Part shown: piece by piece, positions 1 through 10,600 of the stretch
Layout: each line of letters starts with the position of its first letter
Numbering within the stretch: the first letter of the stretch is position 1
Origin: Saccoglossus kowalevskii
Taxonomy: Eukaryota; Hemichordata; Enteropneusta; Harrimaniidae
Direction of reading: 5' to 3'
Length of the DNA: 24,696 nucleotides
NCBI RefSeq assembly: GCF_000003605.2
Contig: NW_003136829.1
Coordinates: forward strand, 301,610 to 326,305
The notes under the pieces: generated by a model
What the model was told of the DNA's origin: nothing
Databases searched by the model: none
The model's input: only the letters and a program-made list of their open reading frames with translations
Program-made: the position numbers and the translations under genes

Positions 1-713
1 TTTTCAAGCTGATTTTGTTTTATTTTGATGGCACGCTTGTGTACCACGCCACGACGTTGGTCGTTAAGTGGTGTTCATTTTTCTAACTACTCCAGTGTTC
101 CGATGAGTTGAACGGAAAAGCCAAAACGATTGCTGGTTTCTGATTGCTTCGGTTCTGGTGAGTGTGTATCTAGTGTGATTCGAACCCATGTCGTTTGTGT
201 TGGGCGTTTTTTTCATTTTCCATGTTAGCTACGCCGTAATATGCAACCACTTCCCCGTTTTATTGTGATTTTGAGTGTTTAATGATGTCTTCCTCACCCG
301 TCACGCCATGACCCAGTTTCAACCACACGGCCATTTTGCAACACAGTTCGTGACCCTCGGCGTCACCCGACTGACTATATGAGCGTTCTGTTCAACTGTT
401 AAGCTAGGATTTATTACCGTTATTATCATTATATTGTCACGTGATTTGTTTTACCTTATGTGTAATGTCTTAAGTATCTTTATTGTAATTTGTATATACC
501 AATTCGTATATACCGAGGAAACGACCCCGATTGAAGGTCATGTATTTTATGACGTCACCAATTCGTGTGTAGGTACTGCTTCTAGATCTGTGCCCGCGAA
601 TGTGCCCCCTATTTGATGTAAACCGGGCGTGAACTCTTAAAAACTTGACGGAAACCTTCCTGAAATAACCATAATATTTGATAATAAACAAATGATGATT
701 GGACAAAACATAC
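1..713. other. Non-coding stretch, probably intron of the divergent gene
   Basis: No supported gene. A palindromic TGACGTCA (550-557, CRE-type) and a CACGTG E-box (438-443) are present. A short acceptor/donor-bounded segment (about 96-158, plus strand, followed by GTGAGT) could be an exon of something else, but its reading frame is short and unrecognised. Confidence 0.4.
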
Positions 714-824
714 CTCGTTAGACTTTGATCCACGGATGATCTGACGGACTAGCGAACCTGAGTCGTTAACATTTTCTTGAATTTTAGGAGGTAAGCGAGG
801 ATCCACCATTCGGGAAGAAGCCAT
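714..824 (-). CDS. First coding exon of an unrecognised divergent gene (partial)
   Basis: On the minus strand an ATG at 824 sits in a good context (AAAATAAAATGG) and opens 37 codons that end exactly at a GTATGT splice donor (708-713), in phase 0. The peptide begins MASSRMVDPRLPPKIQEN and is mostly polar, with no signal peptide or membrane segment. I do not recognise the family. It faces UVSSA head to head, with about 240 bp between its ATG and the putative UVSSA leader exon, which suits a shared promoter. No convincing second exon was seen between 1 and 713, so the rest probably lies beyond the left edge. A chance ORF ending at a donor is the alternative. Confidence 0.5.
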
Positions 825-1064
825 TTTATTTTGTAAATACAAGTACTGGGACTCGAGTACTCTTTTACGGTAAGTGTATTTGAACAACTAGTATAATTTG
901 TTCTTGAAAAAAAAACACGGATATAATCATGATGGAATTCAAACTACAAGTATTTTAGGTCAGGTGCTTTTTGCATTTGTGTGTATTTGATCGACGCGGT
1001 TTTATTTACGTCCTTTGAATTACTGTTGACAGTTTTGCGGCAAGTTAAGGGTCACTCAACCAAA
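825..1064. promoter_or_regulatory. Putative bidirectional promoter
   Basis: This segment separates the minus-strand ATG at 824 from the plus-strand leader exon of UVSSA that ends at a GTAAGT donor (1169) or a GTTAGT donor (1141). No TATA box is evident at a useful position on either strand. The head-to-head layout is what is seen; promoter activity is inferred. Confidence 0.4.
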
Positions 1065-1168
1065 ATGGTGGACAAAAGCAAACACGGAATTGCTGTCTCT
1101 GCATTTTCACTACTAATAATGTTTGGAGGGTGTGGGTCTGGTTAGTTTTATGACAAGAAGGAAACGAG
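1065..1168 (+). other. Putative 5' leader exon of UVSSA with an upstream ORF
   Basis: Two consensus donors end possible leader exons here: GTTAGT at 1141 and GTAAGT at 1169. They pair with a strong polypyrimidine acceptor (TTTCTTCCACCATCTCTAG) ending at 1541, just upstream of the UVSSA start. An ATG at 1065 in good context (CCAAAATGG) opens 26 codons and stops at TAG when unspliced. With the 1141 donor this frame joins in phase to the UVSSA start codon (see findings). The transcription start was not located. Confidence 0.4.
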
Positions 1169-1564
1169 GTAAGTAGTGCTACTTTTATATATCTGTGTGT
1201 ATGTCTTCGTACGGAGAGAATGTCTTCTCGTCGAATCGTAGGCTTGCCTCCAGATCAACAACAGACATGTACACAGGGCTAGTGAATTCTCCCATTTTGA
1301 GAGATAGTCTAAGTTTTGGGGAACGGTACCTTCTGACTATATTCTTCAGTACTGTTCGTGGGTTAATAAATTTGATTCAATATGACAAAAAAACAACAAC
1401 GAGTGTGTGGTTATGGTCTCTGTGACTGCTACACAGACCAGCGCCTAATTATTTGTTCAGATCACACACAAGCTTCTTAATAATAATCTGTGAATGACAT
1501 TAAAGACATTATATATTTTATCTTTCTTCCACCATCTCTAGTGATCTGTGTGTGGTTTATCAGC

Positions 1565-1686
1565 ATGTCTTCCACATTAGATCACACAGTGTGTGTGACA
1601 TTGGCTGGTCTTGTAGAAGAGCTCACAACATCTGGATCACAGACTCTAGACAAAGAAAAAATCAAGAAAATTAAAAATATTTGCAG
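1565..1686 (+). CDS. UVSSA: UVSSA coding exon 1
   Basis: Encodes residues 1-40 plus two bases of codon 41 and ends at GTGAGT. It carries LVEELTTSG (16-24), the start of the VHS-like domain and nearly identical to vertebrate UVSSA. The N-terminus is about ten residues longer than human. A good acceptor at 1541 means this exon probably also holds 23 nt of 5' UTR. Confidence 0.88.
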
Positions 1687-4600
1687 GTGAGTTTACCAGT
1701 TACTGTTTGTTTTAATCATTTATAAACATACTATTTGAAATTTCAGAACAGTATATATGAAGCTTGTGCTTGTGTTAATATATTTGGTTAATTTGAAAAC
1801 TATGAGGTCACACATTTATATTTAGATTTTTTCCAAAATATTGGAAAAATGAAAGAATGTTCATGTGATTAAAAATAAATGAATAAGATAAAATATCACC
1901 CCATTACTGGTTGTTGCTATGTGTAGTATGGGTCCCATAACAATTACTCTCCTGTAATATGGATCAGTTGTGTTATATTAACAAGGTCACAATTAATTAA
2001 GCATATTATAATAAAGTTTATTGCAAGAAAGTCCTAGTAATTATCACCACCTTGCCTAATTATACCAAGCTGTTAGAGCATGGAAATGTATAATAATAAA
2101 ATCGTTACAGGATAACTGCAAAGTACATGTTGGGCAGTATTCTCATCATTGTTTTCATGTTTACTTCGTGGCTTACTCATAATTATGGTATCTCATATTA
2201 TTATATGTCTTCATTTCATTCTAATTTGATAACATGGTTAAAATTTAATTTCAGTTCAATATCAATGTTTGTATTACAATAAAATAACATTTGTCCTGTC
2301 GGGCTGATAACAAATACCCATACTCTGGCATAGTAGAGATTAATTAAAATTCATACTTTATAAATTTGCATAATTGATACTAAAATTTTGGTGTTGAAAA
2401 TCTGAAAATCACATGTAAAAAATGGAAAACATTACGCATTTTTAATTTTTATTTTGTACAATTTATTGAGATTATTCAATACTTCAACAAACGGCTGTAC
2501 ATTTAAAACATTTATAAATTAATGCTTTTGAAGTATTGAAAAGTGATTTGACAAAACATTACATCCTATAAAACCAAAAACAAACATTATCCTATTCTAC
2601 TTTGTATTGCAAACTTCACTGGTGTGATTTTCAAATTGATATGCACCATGGAGAGAAGCAAAATACTTTTTACCTTGCCCGTACCATCAAAGATGGAAGG
2701 GAAAGGTATATTAAGGGAAAAATTTTGTCCGGCGTTGTCGTTGTTGTTGTCGTCGTCGTCGTTAATAATTGTTATTGTGTGCATAATAACTTTACTAATT
2801 CTATTCCAAACTTTATCAAACTTGGTCACCTTATTCATCAGTATAAGGTCTTCCCTGAGTTTGAACAACAGATGTCCTGTATGAAAATATCATGCAAAAA
2901 TTGAGAAAATCTGATAAAATATTTTGACTGTTTCTACTTGACTGATCACTGGTGATACACATCAAAGGTCACTGATCTCAGTGGTAATATGCATTGTTGT
3001 ATGTATTCAATGAAGCAAATGATTTATCTTGTAATAATATCCTTGGTAATGCATCTCAGAATCCCATACTGGGTTTCAAAACCAACTCATGGAGAGATTG
3101 CACAGTCTGATACACATTTGCAAACCTACCAATAAAATGTTTACAGAAAACAAGATGTCAGAAAATCAGTATAAGCACTCCTATGAACTGGGTGCCTAAC
3201 TTTGATCAAGATCTAAAGCTAAAAGAAAATCTGTTTAGTTCAAAGTTATCAAATCAAAAACAATACATAAAAAATACATTAAAAGCAAAACATTTCATCC
3301 ACATTTTAAAAAGAAAATTATTCTAAAATATATGTATTCTGTATTTGACAAACAGTTCATTCGACAAATGAAAACTCACAGGAATATGTTTCAGCTATTA
3401 GAACAGAATGATAAAGTTTTTATAATACTAGTTTAAAAACGCACTTCAGAGATTGCAGTGTTTGAAGATGTAGATTCTCAGGAGGCAACAGTACTGTTGA
3501 CTTCTCCCTCCACTGGACACCAACTATTTAAGTTGACTTGCATACAAAGCAGAGCTTGCAACATGATAGCTATTCATAAAGGGTGTTTTGTTTACTTTTC
3601 ATATAATACAGTAGTCATACTTTTCATATAATACAGGCAGTTCATATTTGTCTCAGTGAATCATTCATTTTTGACAGACACTTGTACAAAATACTTGGAC
3701 TAAAGCCAGCTAAATTTTTCTGTTATCTTGCATGTTTTATGAATCTATTCACATCTAAATGCAGCACTTTTTTTTTGCAATGAGACATTTGTTTTTATTC
3801 TAAAATATCTCAATTACTTTCAATAAAGCTGGAAATTATGTTCCTTAAAATAATTAAACAAATAAGGCACAATGTTTTTGTAAGATATTTACATCTATCA
3901 AGGACATTCGGTAGACTGATTCCCCACTGTTGGTTCAACCCCAAAACTTGTTTGTATTCAAAATTAATTATGACAATGCATATTTATATTGAAACAAACT
4001 ATGATAAAGGGAATTATATTATATAACAAAGGGCAAGGTCACCAAAGTTCAACTATGTTTTTTATGTCTAAAATAGAGAAATATACTGTAACCAATTTAA
4101 GATACAAGAGATGAATTTTACAAATCACAAAATATTGTCAAGCAATGGTAATTTCACTGGGGTTCTTAGAACAATACTTCACAGTGACTTTACATTTTTG
4201 TTAATGTATGCTCTAAAATGACATAAATTTCTATCGGCAAAACATTTAGTAGTTTTCAGTATTCAAGTCATAAATATTTGAGATTTTATCGGTTACTTTA
4301 CAGAACATCAGATGCCTATGTGGAGCATGTTTTTGATCTGGTAATGAAACAGTTAGACAAAGAACATTCAGAAGTCAGATTATCCGCATTCCAGATTACC
4401 AATGAATTATTTATGAGATCTCATAAATTCCGGGAATTATTGGTGGATGATTTCCAGACATTCTTAGAATTGACAGTGGAAACAGACCATGAACAGCCAC
4501 TGCCACCTCCAAAAATATCTGCCAAGATGTTGAGGGAAAAGACGCTAGAAGCAGTGCAGATATGGAATGAGAAATATGGCAAGGCTTACAAGAAACTGGC

Positions 4601-7600
4601 TTTAGGTTACAACTTCCTCAAGCACTGTAAAAAAGTAAGTAATATTTTTTGGTTGTTTATTGATCAGCATCATTGTAAATGAGAGTCAACATGATAATTT
4701 AATTATCTTGTCTCACAACCTACTGTAAAAGAATTAATTTTTCACTGAGTTTTAATTTTGCTATTTTCTATGATAAGTAAATTTAGCTAAATTAAATCTA
4801 TGCAATCATGTTAAATTGCAATGTAACTCATTGTTTTGCTGGCAAATTAGTGAATTTAAAACGTATTTTACATTCCATCAATATTAATGATGTATGGGTA
4901 CTTTAATTTGAACACATTGTTTAAAATTAAAAAAGTTGGTTATTTATAGTTATATTATGTCTAGGGGTATTCTTAATAATGTGACCCCCTTTAAGTGACA
5001 AAACTGATGTGTTTGTACATTCAGATTGACTTTAATGACATCCATGCAAGAACTGTTGTTGAACGACAAAGAGAAGAAGAAAGACAAACAAAACAAAGGA
5101 CTATTTTATTGGAAAAGGCTAATGCAGCTATCAAAGAAATAGAAGGTAAAATCTGTAGTGTCATTTGCAGAGCATACAAGTTTTTGTTTTCTCCTTCTGT
5201 AATTATTATCAGTGACTAATTTAATTTGATATGTTTTGTTTGATTTTCAGAAACAATGCCAGACATAGAGCAGTGTTTAACCCAATCAGATAACTGTTTT
5301 CAGTTGTTACTTCCTCATCCAGACGAGTATGATATTCTAACTCCTGATACAGAAAACACTCAGGGAATTAATACAGCTAGTAGCAGTCAGCAAACTGGGT
5401 CAAATCTTATGGTAGAAAAATGTCAGAATGATAATACAGATATAGCACATCAAAAGAAAGAAACCAGTAATGTGAATTGTGAAGTAGTAAAACCATGTAA
5501 TAAGGATGATGATGGTAATGACATTCAAAATTTAGAGAAAGGTATTGTGGAATACTCAGGAAAGCTGACAAATGGAACTGCACAGATTGAACAGAAAAAC
5601 AAATTTAATACCTCACATGCTAAGGGTGGTAATAATGATGATGAAGCTGAGGACAAGGAGGAGCAGGAGGAAAAAGAAGAAGAAGATGAAGATGGTGATG
5701 ATGATGATGATGAAGAAGAAGAAGATTTTGAAGATGTCTCAAATACTGAAGCCACCTCAATGTTACAAGACCATGGTATGGTGGCCTGGAATTACAATCT
5801 CAGCATTGAAGTCAATCCAGGTATATGCACATGCATTGTACATTCTATTGTACTGGGTTTATAACTTGACTTACTCCTGAGAATAATTTCATAATACTAT
5901 GCCAAGGTTTCTGTGTGATGGTTGGTACATTCTGAATGGAGGTTGTGAAAATGTTTAATTACATTATATCGTTTTTTTTTAAAATTTTACTGCAGATGCT
6001 ATTCACATCAAAGAAGATGAAGACAACACGGATATATTACAAACATTATATGACATGCAAAGACTAGCTATGACTAAATATCATCCACAAATACAGAAAT
6101 GGCTCGAGGTGAGTCTTCCTATGAATAATTAATATGCCTATATACTGTATAATCACTAAATTTCAATGATTTACCATTTCAGGCATATTCCGTGGGTTTT
6201 AAATTCACGATTTTATCATTTAGATAATGTGTTCTATGCTAAATTTTACATATTCACTGGTTTTTAATTTAGCGCATTTCCAGTTAGCGCAATGAGTAGA
6301 ATTAAAACCCAGTGAATAATTAATCCTTTTACAGTATGGCAATAACAGTAATTATATATTAGGCCACACCGACTTAATTTTATGGATGACATCCGCGCGC
6401 GCATTAGTTTTTGCCTGTTCTCAAAAAAAAAAAAAAAATATTCCGACGACAAGTCTCCGCATATCGGTTTTCTGACCGGAACTTGCTGACTCATATTGTC
6501 GCAAAGCGCCGGCTTGTCGTAAAACTCGTTTTGGACTACCTCCAAACGTGCCAATTTTGTTGTAAATGATCTTCTGCACATGCGTATTGTGTTGCAGGGA
6601 ATTCCAACATTCCAACAACTACCCCACCAAAATACGTGAGCATATAAGTTCAGAGAAAAAACGGAGGGATTGTTGTTGACTGGTACGCAATTGACATCGG
6701 CCAGGGAGAGTCCTGTGGATTTAGCAGGATTTTTTTTTTTGGCAAGATTTTTTTTTTTCGCCCTCTCGCATTAGTTTTGGGGTCTCCAGAGGATGTCATC
6801 CATAAAATTAAATCAGTGTAGCCTTATGTGGTGGAAATTGTTAATTATTAGTTATGTTTGGTGTCAAAGTTGTATGTATGCTAAATAAAACAGTTATTAA
6901 GTTTGATCTATTCACATTGTAGCTCCAGAAAAGTTTTTATATACACCAAACACACACCATTCCATTTATGCTTTCAGGTCATTTATGTTAACCCATGTAA
7001 TTCTAATAGAGTAAATAATTATAATATGTTGTGACAAAGTTGGTTTTATGGTGACTGTGTATTTCGCAGGGCTTTATTATATCACATACGTTGTCATGAT
7101 GGACCATGTCAGTCTATTTTAGTATAAACAAAGTTCAGTTTGTTATAAAACTCGTGTTTATATTTAGATTTTAAGTAAAGCTGGTGTTGCAATTGACATG
7201 GTGAAGAAACTTATTGATATAAAACAAGCACTGGAGTCTATTAAAGAGAAAACAAATGACCTGAGAATTCAACGAAAACCTAGAGAGATAATCAGAGGTG
7301 ACAGTGACAGTGACAGTGACGAGGATTTTGAAGACGTGCCTGAAAAAGAAGGATATGAACCAAGGATACCTGATCATCTTAGAAAAGAATATGGTATGCT
7401 GATTCTGAATGATCTTAGTATTTTCATTTTTAGAGGTTATAAACGGCAAGCGAGGGTATTTGGTAGCAGATCAATCTGATTAAAATCTGATGTAGTGTAC
7501 AGGCTTTAATTATTTTGGCCATAAATTATTTTAATTTTATTTTTATTATTAATGCCTTTTTTTATTATTTTACTTTGATTTTGATTTTGTGATTTTTTTT

Positions 7601-10600
7601 TTAATTCCGCCCTACCTACATCTGATCCAACGCCTATGTAAGTCCTGTTCAAATCTCGCGTAAGTAACAGCCAATCACAGCCCCCTTGAATAAACCATTA
7701 ATAGAACATTGCTAGTATATTTTTATTTACAAAAGAAATTCCACAGCATTTTACAATTTTTGTCATTACATTGAATATTTTTTCGACTTCCAACAAATGT
7801 GTACACTTCCAGATACATCTTCACCAGCGAAGGTTCGTTCATTCAGTCATCGCTTCAATTTTACATCAAACATTGAGCATAATTATCTCATACAATAATA
7901 TTAGTTTTCCTGTTTTGATCAGTTGATCAACAGCCACTAGTGCTCACAGTCGTGTGATCGTGATTCAGTTAGATATTTAAACAGTTTATATAATATTACA
8001 TTTTGATGCTACATGTATTAAGATTCAAAAAATAATCAGGGTTAGAAATGTATTGTAAAATTGTCAAAATTTGCATTTCTGCACTGATTTTCATAGTCAG
8101 ACTGATTTTTCATATCACAGAATTTTGTTTGGTGACACAGGATGAAAAAAACATATTTTCGCTTACGTAACTTACCGAGGTGTTTCTATCATCAAAATAA
8201 ATAATACAACCATGAGAATATAGCCTGTCGTAGTGATTGGTTGGCAAGAAATGGCGTTGTTCATTGTTGTTTACATTAAATATACATGCATGTGTCTCAG
8301 TTAAGAAAACAACTTGGGGACAACGTAGTCACACCATATCATGAGCAATAACTGATTGGTAAGCGACATTTGTTATCAGACATTTGCATGCTGGTTGGCA
8401 AAACAGTAAACTTATGATTACACAGTGCTATGGCCCAAAGTCTAGTATGAATTCTGTCAACATGAATAAACAACAATCATGTCACTTGTGTTCTCAAGGT
8501 CTTGATTGCGATGACAGCAACAGTCTGTCACAGAAGACAAAATCACAAGATGATGAGTTACAGGACCCTACATCAAGAGCAGCATCAGTTGCACACTTCA
8601 AGGAAAAACTCAGTGAATTGCAAGACAAGTTGAAAAACAAGTAAGTATAATTCAAGATAACTTACCAAAAGTGTAAGATCTAAAGGCATTGATGGATTTA
8701 TTAGTAGCTTTATAGTTATGATGTACACACTTTGTTCTTTCAGAGAAATTGATTCATTTCATGAAAGAGATCCTGAACCGTCAACATCACAAAGTCCATC
8801 TAAAAAGAGAAAAGCTGAACTTCTTTCCAGGGCACCTAAAGTGCCATATGGATTGGATCTGTATTACTGGGATAGACCTGAAGATATTGTAGCTCCAAAA
8901 ATTGTACGGTTAGTTCTTCCTCTTTATTAGTTGTTGCATGGTATGCATGTAAAAAATGTGTTCTATTGTATGAAAATCAGAATTGGTGCAATTATTGGCC
9001 TGAAAAGGACCCTTTGGTTTGTGCCGTTCCTCCACACTCTCTTTACCTTTCAAATATTGCGATCACCAGTTTTTAGAACACTGTATTTTAGCATTGTGAT
9101 AATTTACTTCTGTATTGCATTAAAAAAATTTCATTTTCAATATTCATACATCGGTACAACACATCATTCTGATTGGCTAATAACAGACTTAACCTGTCAG
9201 GTCAGAGAATGTTGTTTTAGGTCAAATCATGCAGAAAAAAGATGAGACGCAGATCTTGTCTTCAACTGTTTTTTCACAGACTAATAATAATTTTTACTCC
9301 ATAAATTCAGATGGTATGTAAATGCTATTGTAATAAAATGTACAAATGTTTTGGGAACATTCATTTCTCAATTTTATTTTTCCCCCAAATCATAATAACC
9401 CCTAATCCAGTACACAGTGAATGAAGATGTCATTTGCAACATGTTTTTGAGAAGGTAACATGGTTACAATGTTAAACAGAAAAATCTTCATCTGTTCTGA
9501 GGTGGTGCTTGGGTATTCGTCCATCTTTTATTTTTACATGCTGAGGTCCCTTCACTATACCAGAGAAGTAGTCTTGTAATCATAATGTATCAAGAAATAA
9601 ACTGTAAATACAAGTGAAAAACGAGCAAATGTGTTTAACAAGATTTTTGCCTAGTAATCATTTTCATTTAGTGACAAGACTGTCCCATATAATCTGTTGT
9701 AAGAAAAGCCTATAGCACACTTGAATGAGTTTTGTTCAAACCAAGTTATTTGCTGCATAGCTGATGCACTTTATTCATTTCATAATGTTATCGTAGGGTA
9801 AACTGAAATGAATGTTTACATTTTGTGGTGTTTTTCAGACCTGAGTCTCAACACAGATTTTGGGTACCAGTAGAAAATGACGAAATTGTGTTAGAGGTAA
9901 GATTTTGGTTATTATTTGTTAGACAGTAAATAGTCCTACATATTAAAATTCTATTAAATGTTTTTGTTTTTTATGAAGCAAAAACATGTTTGTCAATCTC
10001 ATCTGTATGCGTTGATTATCACACTCTGGTGGTGAATCTGTGATATACTTTTGTTTTTACAGGGCATGAAGGATATGGTCACAGAACGTGCCATTCAGTT
10101 TTCAGGTAAATTTGAACCTGTTAAATGGAAATGCAGAGCACCATTGATGAATGGTAAACTATGTGAGCGTCAAGACAGATATAAGGTACATAGCAACAGT
10201 GGTTGTTAAGCATAGAATTTATTCTGTAAAAATATTAAGCCACTGCTTCAGTTTTGCACTGATCAGTTTATGCAAATGAGGAAATGTCAGGTGATACACA
10301 TTGGCCAATCAATATACTGTATTTAATTCATTCATTTCTTTTCAGTTTATGCAAATGTCTGGTGATATAAATTGGCCAATCAATGTAATCTATTTATTTT
10401 TGTTCACTTTAAGCAAATGAGGCGATGTCACGTGATACACATGGGAATTGTCTTATAAACTAACTTTTTCCTTCCACTCATCAGTGCCCTTTCCATGGTA
10501 GTATAATTCCTAGGGATACTGAGGGTACACCTGCAAAGCAAGAAGATATAGAAAAAGAAGAGAGAAGAAAAGGTATTCGTATATCCTTGAATAATTTCAA

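Noticed and set aside
170-195. GATTCGAACCC resembling a minus-strand tRNA T-arm
   Set aside because: The flanks do not form the T stem, and no anticodon or acceptor arm could be folded.
2602-2904. Plus-strand ORFs with poly-Val or poly-Ser in intron 1, and their antisense
   Set aside because: Created by a GTT/GTC microsatellite; no homology, splice context or start context supports them.
5525-5755. Serine-rich minus-strand ORF
   Set aside because: It is the antisense of the GAT/GAA acidic tract of UVSSA exon 4; runs of Ser come from the repeat.
8931-9245. 104-residue ORF in UVSSA intron 8
   Set aside because: Starts at a non-ATG codon, has no conserved motif and lies between two well-supported exons.
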